A DNA stretch of 41,238 bases, from positions 1-41,238 of the forward strand of contig JABCTC010000031.1 in assembly GCA_018238545.1 (NCBI GenBank). The letters run 5' to 3'. The notes below the pieces were generated by a model. The model was not told the origin of the DNA, made no database searches, and saw only the letters and a program-made list of their open reading frames with translations. Positions 31,672-40,765 of the stretch are shown here, one piece after another. The translations under genes and the position numbers were made by a program. Numbering within the stretch: the first letter of the stretch is position 1; each line of letters opens with the position of its first letter. The DNA is from Candidatus Heimdallarchaeota archaeon. Lineage in GTDB: Archaea > Asgardarchaeota > Heimdallarchaeia > Heimdallarchaeales > Heimdallarchaeaceae.

Positions 31672-33621
31672 CTAATCTATATACTTCTTCTTAAATTCCT
31701 CCCAAGAAATCATTTTCACACCAAGTGTTGTTGCTTGCTCTTGTCTTTTCTTGCCAGCTTTCTTGGCTAATACCAAATAATCTAAGCTTTTAGAGACTCC
31801 AGAACCCCATTCTATACCTTTCTCTTCTATTAAATCGACTAATTCTTCTTTTGAATACCCTTCAACTGATCCTGTAATGTATATTTTTATTGATTTCATT
31901 TTTGTTTGATCTTGAGAAGTGATGCCCAGATAAGATGATAGATCCATTTGCCCTTCTTTTGATTTTAACACAACAGTTTTCTTTTTAGGATAAATAATTA
32001 TCAAACCATTCTTGAACAGGTTGTCATACCTTTCAGTTTGTCTGATACCATCGTGGATAAATCTTGCAGTGATATCAGATATTCCTTCTAATGCCATCAA
32101 ATTCTCCATCGAAGCTTCTTTAAGTTCATCAAGACTGCTAAAAGAATTAGCTAGTTTCTTACCCATGGTCTTGCCAAGTTTTTCTATTCCTAATCCAGCT
32201 AGAAATGAACGAAAAGGTAGTTCTCTTGTACTATTGATTGAAGCTAGGATTTTTGTACCGTTTTTGCCTAATTCTTTGACTAATTGGTCTTCTGTAAGAG
32301 CATAGAGGTCAGAATAATGTTTAACCAAACCTTCATCGTAGAGTTTTTCTAAACTTTTATCACCTATTCCGTCAATACCAGTCTTTCTAATCCATGAACT
32401 AATCTCTTGTATATCTCTTCCCCTACATGAATCACCTGTACAGAGAAGATGTACTCCCGATTTCACTGTTTTAGCACCACAAGAAGGACAATGTTGAGGT
32501 AGATTTACATTACCTGTAGTATTTTTCGCAGTAACACGGATAATTTTTGGAATTACCTCACCAGATCTTTCAACATAAACAAAATCACCAGGATTAGCAC
32601 CTAGGTTAATCAGGAAATCAGCATTGTGCATTGTTGCTCTGCTTATTACCGCACCAGAAACCTCAACAGGTTCTAACTCAGCAACAGGAATTAAGACAGA
32701 TGTCCTTCCAACTTGCCAAGTAATAGCATTTAGCTTTGTAGATTTTCCTTTGCTCTCGAATTTCAAAGCTATTTGCCAGCGAGGATGATGATCTGTAGCA
32801 CCAACTACTTCTCTATCAGAAGCTAAATTAAATTTAAAAACAAGACCATCGATCTCAAAGTCTAGATTGTCTCTTTCAGCTTGGACTTTTTCGAAGTGAG
32901 TAGATAGTTCTTCAAAATTAGGTGTGTTAATTTTAAGGAAATCTGACGTTTCAAATTGCCAAGATTTCAGAATAGAGGCTTTTTCTTCAATGGTTGCATC
33001 GTCTTTCCAACCTAATAGCTCAAAAGCCATGAAATTTAGCTTTCTTCCTTCCATCATGCGTGCATCTTTTTGTTTAGCTGTTCCAGCTGCAAGGTTCCTT
33101 GGGTTACTATATTTATCATTATCGGGTAAAGAAGCATTAATCCTGTTAAATTCAGAGATTCGCATATAAAGTTCCCCTCGGATTTCAACTCGATTCTTAA
33201 AAGGAACTATTTTAGGGATAGCTTGAATTTTGAGTATATTGAGAGTAACATCATCTCCTTTAATTCCAGAACCTCTAGTAGCTGCTTGGATAAGTTTAGT
33301 GTCTTGGTAGACTATTTTAAGCGATAAACCATCTATTTTGTATCCAACCATAAGAGAACGATTTTCTGCCCAAGAAATGATTTTCTCTACAGTTTTGGCT
33401 TTTTGACATGAAAGCATAGGAGGATCATGAGAAACACTCCCATCTGTAGTAGTACCAACGATGAATAAGACGGGATTATTGGGGTCAAGTTTCCTTAATT
33501 TATCTTCAAAACTGTCATATTCAGAATCAGAGATTTCAGGCTCTCCATCGTAGTATTTTCGTTTATGGTAAAGAATTAAATTTTCAAGTTGCTTAATTTC
33601 TTCTTTAGATATTTGAATCAC
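31672..33621 (-). CDS. ligA: NAD-dependent DNA ligase
   Basis: A full-length 649-aa LigA: Ia domain (YHKRKYYDGEPEISDSEYD), catalytic K-I-D-G (95-98) for adenylation, OB-fold with GRTSVLIPVAELEPV, a zinc finger CPSCGAKTVKSGVHLLC then C, helix-hairpin-helix repeats (GISDITARFIHDGI) and a C-terminal BRCT domain (SIKIYITGSVEGYSKEELV). It seals DNA nicks using NAD+, releasing AMP and NMN. Archaea normally use ATP-dependent ligases, so this suggests transfer from bacteria, though LigA is known in some archaea. The start is GTG at 33621 with no better ATG. A pncC-like gene lies divergently next to it. Confidence 0.96.
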   Translation of the reverse strand: MIQISKEEIKQLENLILYHKRKYYDGEPEISDSEYDSFEDKLRKLDPNNPVLFIVGTTTDGSVSHDPPMLSCQKAKTVEKIISWAENRSLMVGYKIDGLSLKIVYQDTKLIQAATRGSGIKGDDVTLNILKIQAIPKIVPFKNRVEIRGELYMRISEFNRINASLPDNDKYSNPRNLAAGTAKQKDARMMEGRKLNFMAFELLGWKDDATIEEKASILKSWQFETSDFLKINTPNFEELSTHFEKVQAERDNLDFEIDGLVFKFNLASDREVVGATDHHPRWQIALKFESKGKSTKLNAITWQVGRTSVLIPVAELEPVEVSGAVISRATMHNADFLINLGANPGDFVYVERSGEVIPKIIRVTAKNTTGNVNLPQHCPSCGAKTVKSGVHLLCTGDSCRGRDIQEISSWIRKTGIDGIGDKSLEKLYDEGLVKHYSDLYALTEDQLVKELGKNGTKILASINSTRELPFRSFLAGLGIEKLGKTMGKKLANSFSSLDELKEASMENLMALEGISDITARFIHDGIRQTERYDNLFKNGLIIIYPKKKTVVLKSKEGQMDLSSYLGITSQDQTKMKSIKIYITGSVEGYSKEELVDLIEEKGIEWGSGVSKSLDYLVLAKKAGKKRQEQATTLGVKMISWEEFKKKYID

Positions 33622-33800
33622 CTATCTTCAAGAATTAGAATTATATTTAGCAATTTAAATAGTTATAGGGGAGGTATTTGAAACTGAAAACTTACTAGAG
33701 CTTATATTACTCAATTTCAAAATCTCACTATTTTTTCAATCCCAAAGAAGCTTGTTATTACTGAAACAATTTTATTAATCATTAATTCCATATTCACTTA

Positions 33801-34292
33801 ATGAGAGTTGAGAAAAAGATAGGAAAAATTTTAAAAAAGTATAATTGGACACTAGCTACCGCTGAATCTTGTACTGGTGGGTATTTAGCTAGTAAAATCA
33901 CTGATGTTGCTGGAAGTTCAGTTTATTTCTCAAATGGTTATATAACTTATTCAAACGAATCTAAGTTTCAAGATTTAGATATTCCAATAAGCTCCTTAGA
34001 AGAATTTGGTGTCTATTCTAGTAAAACTGCTGAACTTATGGCAGAAGGAGTTCGAAAAAAAACAGAAACTACATTTGGTATTGCGACAACTGGTATCGCT
34101 CCACCTGGAGATAGTTCTACATCTCTTCCCACAGGAACCACTTTTATTGGTTTAGCTACAGCAAAAAGAAGCATACACTATAAGGTTCTAATAAGAAGTA
34201 AATCTAGGTTAAGATTCAAGAAAAATGTTGTCAATAAATCTCTGAACTTGCTCCTTTCGTTAATCTACGAATATGAAAAGGAGAATAAGTGA
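33801..34292 (+). CDS. pncC: CinA C-terminal-type nicotinamide-nucleotide amidase
   Basis: This 163-aa protein has the CinA-C/PncC motifs TAESCTGGYLASKITDVAGS (20-39) with the conserved Ser, YITYSNESK (48-55-like) with the Tyr and Lys of the active site, the GVYSSKTAELMAEGVR helix and TTGIAPPG. PncC converts nicotinamide mononucleotide to nicotinate mononucleotide and ammonia, allowing re-use in NAD synthesis. The N-terminal CinA domain is absent. A TATA-like TTTATTAATC at 33771-33780 lies just 25-30 bp before the ATG, which suggests a leaderless mRNA. Beside ligA, a producer of NMN, this is a fitting function. Confidence 0.9.
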   Translation: MRVEKKIGKILKKYNWTLATAESCTGGYLASKITDVAGSSVYFSNGYITYSNESKFQDLDIPISSLEEFGVYSSKTAELMAEGVRKKTETTFGIATTGIAPPGDSSTSLPTGTTFIGLATAKRSIHYKVLIRSKSRLRFKKNVVNKSLNLLLSLIYEYEKENK

Positions 34293-34304
34293 GTATAATC
34301 TAGA

Positions 34305-34922
34305 CTAAATTGTTTCTGATTCAAGTATTATTTTTTTAATGACTTTCTCTTTCTTCTTTTTGATATGTTTGTCAGATATCTCAATTTTGGTTAATTTTGC
34401 ATATTTCATCAAAGTAGTTAGATTCTGCAGAAGATATAAGTCTACATCCGCTTTTTGGTATAACAATTCTAGAGCTTTTGTAAACAATTTTGTATCTATA
34501 GTTGTATTTACTACCTCCTTAAGCATCTTGTGAGTAGATTCTGTAGATCTTTTTTGGAAGTATGAAACAATCACACTCAATGCAATCATCATCATGAAAT
34601 TACGATCTTCTTTTTGGATTTCTTCAAGATTTGAAATTTTCTCTGTATATTGATCGTAGATGTCCTTAACTCTGATATTGAATTTCGTAGCAAGTTGTTT
34701 GATGAATTCTTCTTCCTTCCCTTCATCAAATAAATAGCTTATATCTCTAATTTTCAGAATTAGTCGATTTAGTACCTCTCTACTACCTTTTACTTTGATT
34801 TTTTTCTCTGCTCTTCTATCAATAATAAAATGTGGTTTTTTGAAAAATTGCTGATATAGGATGAATGTAACTACATCGTAATATGCCCAATCTTTAATAT
34901 TCTGTGATTGCCCAGATTCCAT
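34305..34922 (-). CDS. Helical protein of unknown function
   Basis: I do not recognise this 205-aa, mostly helical, soluble protein. It begins DWAYYDVVTFILYQQFFKKP, then has HFIIDRRAEKKIKVKGSREV, several amphipathic helices, and a lysine-rich tail (DKHIKKKKEKVIKKIILE). It follows the DNA methyltransferase on the same strand after 61 bp. No PD-(D/E)xK nuclease motif is plain, though a modification-linked role cannot be excluded. Confidence 0.6.
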   Translation of the reverse strand: MESGQSQNIKDWAYYDVVTFILYQQFFKKPHFIIDRRAEKKIKVKGSREVLNRLILKIRDISYLFDEGKEEEFIKQLATKFNIRVKDIYDQYTEKISNLEEIQKEDRNFMMMIALSVIVSYFQKRSTESTHKMLKEVVNTTIDTKLFTKALELLYQKADVDLYLLQNLTTLMKYAKLTKIEISDKHIKKKKEKVIKKIILESETI

Positions 34923-34983
34923 CCTAACCCATAATGTGAAAAAATGAACAATTTAAAAGTGTTAGGGACTAAAATTGAGTAAC

Positions 34984-36504
34984 TTAAGATAAATTCTTCG
35001 AGATAATTTCATCTATCTTTATTCTTAATTTTAGATTTTTTGTTTTAATCAGTTCCTTTACAATTTGCGAAATCTCAGCAATAATCCTTTCAGGAAACAC
35101 AGGAATTTTGATGTTTGACATAATCCTCTGAGTATATGCGGTTCTATGACCTCTTCGCGCTCCAGCTGAAAAATAATACTCTCGGAAGAACTTACTATTC
35201 AAATAACCTAACAAGAAGTGCGGGTCTATATTTAAGGGAACTATTGTAAGCACATCTCCTGAAGCATATAGGAAGTCCTCACTCATGCTGAATCTATTTG
35301 TTTTACTTCTATCTAGTGTTGGGACAAATATTTTATGCCTATCAGCAAATACTCTATATTCATTCATATTTCTCAATGCTTGCCATTGAAACCAATGAAT
35401 TTTGCCTGGAAGATATCTAGATTTCATCTCATCTTTTAATTTTATTATCTTTTTCGAAATATTAGGCAAGCATTCAACCAGTTTTTTCTCTGAATCTATA
35501 GTTCTATCCAGAAGGATATAATTTGTACAACCTTCAGTCCAATAACCAACACAGTTTACTGCTTTAATTGTGTCTATGACCAATTTCTTTTCTGCGTCAT
35601 TGTAATTGTCTTCTTCATTAGTAGATAATCTGAAAGCTTCATCATATCCAGAGACTGGCCCAACGCCTATCCAAGCAATTTCTTTTAATTTGACATGTTT
35701 TTCTATGGTTATTTCAGGATAAGTAGTCCATATATCTTCAGAATTCTCAAACATTGATTTATCAAAATAGGTAAAAATATCGTTACTTCTTTTCTTAAGA
35801 ATTGAATCTTGTGCTGATTGCTTAATTTGAGAGGGTGATGTATTCTTATAATTTATCCTCAGAACGTTCATGGTCCTATTTTCTGTTTTAGCCTTCTTTG
35901 TAAATTTTATAATTACAGTCTCTGGATTTTCTCCATTAAAGAGTCTTACTTCATCAAGATCTATTATAGTTTCGAAGAATCCCTCAGAGATAATTTTTTC
36001 TCTAACACTCTTTGCATAAGTATTGTAAAAAAAGCCATAGGGAACGATAAAAATGAGTTGTCCACCATCTTTGAGAAAGTCTATTGCTTTGATTATAAAT
36101 GCGTAATAGATATCAGATTCTTTGCTTTGTACTATTTCTCTTACTTCTTTTTGTATTTTAGACGGTAGGGAATTATAATGAGAATAGGGTGGATTACCTA
36201 TAATTAAATCATAGCCAGTTTTCGGTTCCCAATTAAGAAAATCTTTGTTGATTATTTTATAGTGACCAAATTCTCTTTGACATTCTTTTGCCAACTCTTC
36301 ATCATATTCTACTCCAGTAACGTTTTTGTATCCTGAATTTGCTAAAACTCTAAGGAATACACCTTTACCACATCCTGCATCGAGAACAGAAATTTCGGTT
36401 TTTTCCTTATCTTTTAAATCAACTAAGCTTACCATCAATTCTGAAATAGATTGGGGTGTTTCAACAAATGCTATGGGTTGGTTACCGTTCGTTTCTGAAT
36501 TCAC
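34984..36504 (-). CDS. N6-adenine DNA methyltransferase (Eco57I/TaqI-like, gamma class)
   Basis: This 506-aa protein has motif I LDAGCGKGVFLRVLANSGY, motif IV N-P-P-Y (LIIGNPPYSHYNSL) that defines amino-methyltransferases acting on adenine, and a further catalytic-domain stretch GGQLIFIVPYGFFY. The C-terminal half resembles TaqI-type target recognition domains (RVFADRHKIFVPTLDRS, LGYLNSKFFREYYFSAGARR). No N-terminal nuclease domain is present, so it is not a complete type IIG enzyme. No restriction gene is evident next to it. It may be an orphan regulatory or protective methylase. Confidence 0.9.
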   Translation of the reverse strand: MNSETNGNQPIAFVETPQSISELMVSLVDLKDKEKTEISVLDAGCGKGVFLRVLANSGYKNVTGVEYDEELAKECQREFGHYKIINKDFLNWEPKTGYDLIIGNPPYSHYNSLPSKIQKEVREIVQSKESDIYYAFIIKAIDFLKDGGQLIFIVPYGFFYNTYAKSVREKIISEGFFETIIDLDEVRLFNGENPETVIIKFTKKAKTENRTMNVLRINYKNTSPSQIKQSAQDSILKKRSNDIFTYFDKSMFENSEDIWTTYPEITIEKHVKLKEIAWIGVGPVSGYDEAFRLSTNEEDNYNDAEKKLVIDTIKAVNCVGYWTEGCTNYILLDRTIDSEKKLVECLPNISKKIIKLKDEMKSRYLPGKIHWFQWQALRNMNEYRVFADRHKIFVPTLDRSKTNRFSMSEDFLYASGDVLTIVPLNIDPHFLLGYLNSKFFREYYFSAGARRGHRTAYTQRIMSNIKIPVFPERIIAEISQIVKELIKTKNLKLRIKIDEIISKNLS

Positions 36505-36550
36505 TAAAAAATAAATCTCTCTCGCTTTATAAATTGATTCTGTCAGATTG

Positions 36551-38560
36551 TTATAGATTTACTTCTTCCAACAAATCCTCGATTTTATTTGGAACATCTG
36601 AAACAAATTTTGTAACTACACGAGGAATTTCTTTTATTCTTCCCGCTACCGCCATCGACCACATGCGAATTTCAGAGCTTACTTCTGAAGCAATTACTGC
36701 TACAATCCCATTTTTTATTGCTTGTAAAGTTATGCAAAAATCATCATAATTTACGTCCTTTAATCTACCAATTTCTTCTCCTTCGATTATGCTTTCTGCT
36801 AACTGATTTATTGCCATTAAGAGCCCAGATAAAAGGAGATCATTTGCTTTCAACTTATCTTTCAGTTTTGAAAAAATTGGGATACCACTTTCTGAGATGA
36901 TCAGAAGACCTAAAACTTCAACTTCCTTTCTTTTTGTCTGAATAAGCTTCAAAGATAAAAGGGATTTAAATTGGGGTAGTATATATTCAATTATATTCTG
37001 CCCTGCTACTTCCAATAATCCTGTATTTCTAGCATTTTGGATACTGTTTTCTATTTTGTCCAAATCTTTCTTCAGTGTCTCAAAATCTATATCTTTACCG
37101 ACTTGTCTAGCTTTTTTAATATCTTCGAGTGACTTTTCATATTCTCCATTAACTGAACAAAGTACTGCACAAATCAGTAAACTGGATGTTAAAATCTGAT
37201 TATGATTATTCTCTACAGCTAATTGTCTTACTGTATCGATATAACTTAAAGCAAGATTTAGCGATTCTTTGTTTTCAAGCAATCTATAATACCACAGATA
37301 AGCAACAGAGAGTTGAATGTTGCAGAAGAGGATTAATTCTATATCTCTTGTTAGTTTAGCTTGTTCTAGAGCAGAGTTTAGATATTCAGCTGCGTTTGAC
37401 AAGTTGTGATTTAACATCTCGAGAAAACCTCGGAGATAATCAACACGAGCATTAATTGAAGGTGCTTCTAGTTCCTTTGAAAGAGATCCTAATTCTTTTA
37501 GATATTTTTTAGCTTCTGAAAGGTTCTCGATTCTGAGATAATAGTGCACTAGCTCATACATAATGAAGGCCTTGTGAAGAGATTTTTCTTTTCTTTGAAT
37601 TTCATAAGCATGTAAAAATGATTCTTCAGCTCTATCATCACCTAATAAATAATACATATTTCCAAGCTCGGTTAAATAAAGATAAGGCCATTTTCCAGTA
37701 CTTTCTTTGTAAAGATTGATAGCTTTCTCCATCATATCTTTTGCAAGATTTGACTTACCCATCACCATATGAACTTCAGCAAGATTACCACTAGCGATAG
37801 AGAGTCGATAATCATCATTATACTCTTCATGAACATTAATTAACTCCTCAAAACTCTTGATAGCTTCATGATTATCACCCATGAAACTTTCGATACCCCC
37901 CTTAACGTTTAGGTAGCTTGTTATTGTTTTGTAAAAATTGAACTTTTTTACATAAGGATCTATAAAAGTAAACATATCTTCAAAATCTACTTCAATGCCT
38001 GAATGTAAAAACCACCATGAACAGTTCATGAATGTTTCTTGTAAACCAAATTGTTCAACAAGATTATTTGTTTTAGGAATCCTATTCTTGATATATTTGT
38101 AAATTTCTTTAATTTTAATTATATCGCTTTGTTGACCATATACCCAACTTTGTATTTCAAGCATATTGGCTTTCATTTCTTCATTAAAATCAGCATGTTC
38201 TATAAGAACTGTTGAAAGTTTCTTTATCTTTTCAAATGATTCTAGATAATTTGTTGGGTTTTCTTCAAAATATACCACAAACAGCTCAATATAAGGATGT
38301 TTAATTTCTTTCAGGAGATTAAGATATCCTTCATCAGCTTTCATTTTCAGAGTCAAATAACAACTCATACTTGCTAATTCAAATATCTCCTTCTCTCCAA
38401 ATTCACTTCTGTTTTTAATAACATCCTCAAGAGCCAATACTACGCCTTTTTGCAATTTATCATTGGGATTAGCTTCATCTTGTTCTTCAATAAATTCTTT
38501 TATCAATATCTGTAATGGTTGAGAAAAACGCTCAATGAAGTATTCAAAGATACTTTGCAT
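36551..38560 (-). CDS. TPR-repeat protein with C-terminal longin/roadblock-like domain
   Basis: In this 669-aa protein residues roughly 50-500 are paired helices of TPR type (for example AIKSFEELINVHEEYNDDY, LAEVHMVMGKSNLAKDMMEK, ELGNMYYLLGDDRAEESFL, LSEAKKYLKELGSLSKE). The last 130 residues switch to an alpha/beta unit: VLGLLIISESGIPIFSKL, NDLLLSGLLMAINQLAESII, DDFCITLQAIKNGIVAVIAS, and a long helix. This is the order seen in longin/roadblock-like domains of Asgard proteins. The fusion suggests an adaptor that links protein partners through TPRs to a GTPase or membrane platform. The methyltransferase follows 46 bp downstream. Confidence 0.75.
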   Translation of the reverse strand: MQSIFEYFIERFSQPLQILIKEFIEEQDEANPNDKLQKGVVLALEDVIKNRSEFGEKEIFELASMSCYLTLKMKADEGYLNLLKEIKHPYIELFVVYFEENPTNYLESFEKIKKLSTVLIEHADFNEEMKANMLEIQSWVYGQQSDIIKIKEIYKYIKNRIPKTNNLVEQFGLQETFMNCSWWFLHSGIEVDFEDMFTFIDPYVKKFNFYKTITSYLNVKGGIESFMGDNHEAIKSFEELINVHEEYNDDYRLSIASGNLAEVHMVMGKSNLAKDMMEKAINLYKESTGKWPYLYLTELGNMYYLLGDDRAEESFLHAYEIQRKEKSLHKAFIMYELVHYYLRIENLSEAKKYLKELGSLSKELEAPSINARVDYLRGFLEMLNHNLSNAAEYLNSALEQAKLTRDIELILFCNIQLSVAYLWYYRLLENKESLNLALSYIDTVRQLAVENNHNQILTSSLLICAVLCSVNGEYEKSLEDIKKARQVGKDIDFETLKKDLDKIENSIQNARNTGLLEVAGQNIIEYILPQFKSLLSLKLIQTKRKEVEVLGLLIISESGIPIFSKLKDKLKANDLLLSGLLMAINQLAESIIEGEEIGRLKDVNYDDFCITLQAIKNGIVAVIASEVSSEIRMWSMAVAGRIKEIPRVVTKFVSDVPNKIEDLLEEVNL

Positions 38561-38694
38561 TATTTCAGTCTAATATTGACTTCATTTAAATTTTAGCATG
38601 TAGGAAGGACTTTTGGTTTAACTTTTTGAAAAAAGGAAAGAATTTTAAGAAGAGTTAGTTTATTTCAAATTATCAGATATATGAGGTAGTATAA

Positions 38695-39738
38695 ATGTCC
38701 GTAGAAGAACATAGAAATATAGCAAGACAAAAAATGAAAGGACACTGTGGTGTCTATAAACACTGTGATGGAGCAGATGGAAGAGTTTGTCAGAGAAATG
38801 CTTATGGAAAATCTATTGGATTTGGAGGAGTAGGATCCGGTCAAAGTTTCAAAAATAATTATAATGCTTTGCAAACAATAAAATTGAAAATGCGTGTTGT
38901 AGGAGAAAATTATACACCTGATACAACATATGAATTCTTTGGAAACAAACTTACTTTGCCGGTCATGGGAGCTTCGCTAACTGGAGTAAATTCCTTTGGA
39001 GGAGATACAGTAATCACTGAAGCAGAGTTCTGCAAAGTAACCGTTTTAGGAGCTAAAGAAGCAGGAACTATCGGTTGGCGAGGAGACACTTACACATATA
39101 ATTGGGATTTCATGCCTTGTTATGATGCTATATGTAAAATTGCAGATGGATGGGGAGTTAAAATAAGTAAACCAAGAGATCAAGAAATTCTTAAAAAAGT
39201 TTTCAAAATGTATGAAGATGGGGGAGCGATTGCAGTTGGTATTGATGTTGATGGTTCTGGAAGTACAATTATGGCAGCAAACAACAAACCTGTTTTCAAA
39301 AAAACTCCTGAAGATATCAAAGAACTAGTTGCATCGACAAAATTACCGGTTATAATCAAAGGTATTATGGATCCAGAAGATGCAGTAGCTGCAGCAGAAG
39401 CAGGAGCAGCTGCTATAGTTGTTAGCAACCATGGAGGAAGAGTACTAGACAATACTCCTGGAACAGCTGAAGTTTTACCTTCTATTGTTGATGCTGCAAA
39501 AGGAAAAACAAGAATTCTTGTAGATGGTGGGATAAGAAACGGATACGATGTGTTAAAGATGCTTGGAATAGGTGCAGAAGCTGTTTTAATAGGCAGAGAT
39601 ACTGTTCGAGCAGCTGTAGGTGGAGGTACAGAAGGAGTAAAAGTACTTTACGAATGGTATCAAAAAACACTAGCCAAAGCAATGAAGATGACTAACGTTG
39701 AAACATTAGCAGATATAACAAGAGAAATAATATATTGA
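38695..39738 (+). CDS. FMN-dependent alpha-hydroxy-acid dehydrogenase/oxidase, clostridial-type
   Basis: This 347-aa TIM barrel has the FMN-binding LPVIIKGIMDPEDAVAAAEA (with Lys), the active-site SNHGGRVLDNTPGTAEVLP (His-x2-Arg) and VDGGIRNGYDVLKMLGIGA phosphate-binding motifs. It oxidises 2-hydroxy acids such as lactate. The N-terminus is unlike the glycolate-oxidase type: GHCGVYKHCDGADGRVCQR holds three Cys residues, a pattern also present in clostridial relatives, and may bind metal or a cluster. The ATG follows an AT-rich promoter-like region. No partner gene is near. Confidence 0.9.
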   Translation: MSVEEHRNIARQKMKGHCGVYKHCDGADGRVCQRNAYGKSIGFGGVGSGQSFKNNYNALQTIKLKMRVVGENYTPDTTYEFFGNKLTLPVMGASLTGVNSFGGDTVITEAEFCKVTVLGAKEAGTIGWRGDTYTYNWDFMPCYDAICKIADGWGVKISKPRDQEILKKVFKMYEDGGAIAVGIDVDGSGSTIMAANNKPVFKKTPEDIKELVASTKLPVIIKGIMDPEDAVAAAEAGAAAIVVSNHGGRVLDNTPGTAEVLPSIVDAAKGKTRILVDGGIRNGYDVLKMLGIGAEAVLIGRDTVRAAVGGGTEGVKVLYEWYQKTLAKAMKMTNVETLADITREIIY

Positions 39739-39867
39739 CGAATATCTACTATCTGTCACTTTAACAGAATCTCCAATACTCACTTAGGATTAGGTTGCAA
39801 TCAATGACACTCTAAGTAAGTGCTTGTTATATTTATATGACAAAACCAAATCATTAAGGAGGTAAAG

Positions 39868-39897
39868 GAAAAAAAGTGAGAACTAGCAAAACTAGTT
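39868..39897 (-). terminator. Hairpin terminator of the Fn3-like surface protein gene
   Basis: AACTAG (39881-39886) and CTAGTT (39892-39897) form a 6-bp stem with a five-base loop overlapping the stop codon. On the minus strand it is followed by CTCAC and a T7 tract (from the A run ending at 39875), which fits a termination signal. Confidence 0.65.
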
Positions 39898-39993
39898 CAT
39901 TTTAGATTTTTTCTTACGAATTCTAGTCGCTACGAACAAGAAAACAGGAATGCCAATTATCAAACTGGTAATGATGAAGAATTCGTGCAATGT

Positions 39994-40272
39994 AGGAAGT
40001 TTATATTCGATATATTCACAATTGGAATGAGTGCTGTTTCTTAACCCATCACTGGCTACAATCACATAGAAGTAGAATCCTTCAGATGGAAGACTGTCAA
40101 CATAGGAAGTTGTGACTATAGTATCTAGTGGAGTTAAACCTTCAACTGACCAGATATACAAATTAAAGCGGTAGATTAAATATTCAGTCGCTCCATCAAC
40201 ACTATCCCATGCTAAAGAAACGCTACTTAGCTCTGTAGGGTTAGGTATGATAGTTGCTAATTCAGGAGCTTC
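39994..40272 (-). repeat. Second Fn3-like domain repeat
   Basis: Residues 189-281 of the surface protein repeat the preceding 96 residues: APELATIIPNPTELSSVSL, then YIWSVEGLTPLDTI, LPSEGFYFYVIVAS and STHSNCEYIEY. Both copies also keep high similarity at the DNA level. Confidence 0.8.
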
Positions 40273-40275
40273 AAG

Positions 40276-40563
40276 GTCAGGAAAAACAACTTCTACATAT
40301 TGACAATTGGAATGAGAGCTGTTCCCTACATAGTTTCCAGCCACTATAACATAGTAGTAGAAGCCTTCAGAAGGTAAAGTGTCGATGTACTCACTTGATG
40401 TAATTGTGGTAATGGGGTTGAGTCCTTCCACAGACCAGATGTAAGAGGTGGAACGGTAAACATGGTAGAAGTTTGCTCCTAATACATTTTTCCAATCTAG
40501 ACAAACAGTAGTAAGATCAGTTGGGTTGGGGACAATAAAAGCTAGTTCAGGAGCAGCAGGAGG
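40276..40563 (-). repeat. First Fn3-like domain repeat
   Basis: Residues 92-187: APELAFIVPNPTDLTTVCL, YIWSVEGLNPITTI, LPSEGFYYYVIVAG and SSHSNCQYVEV. The seven-strand pattern with a Trp/Tyr core fits fibronectin type III-like folds on archaeal surfaces. Confidence 0.8.
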
Positions 40564-40765
40564 ACCTATTTCCAATTGTTTGTAGAAAATATCAATATCT
40601 GTTCCAGCACCAGCATAATCAGTAACATCATACCAGGTTATATGCACATGTCCTGCAACATCCACGGCAAGCGAAGGAAGAGCAGAATCAGATGTACTCT
40701 CTGTTGACACTACTTCTGTTGTAGTCCAGGAGGTGGTAGAAGCATCCCAACGTTTGTAGAAAATA

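Noticed and set aside
39859..39900. Tiny plus-strand ORF after an AGGAGG-like site near 39857-39863 (GTG with eight codons)
   Set aside because: It coincides with the terminator hairpin of the opposite gene and is too short to support.
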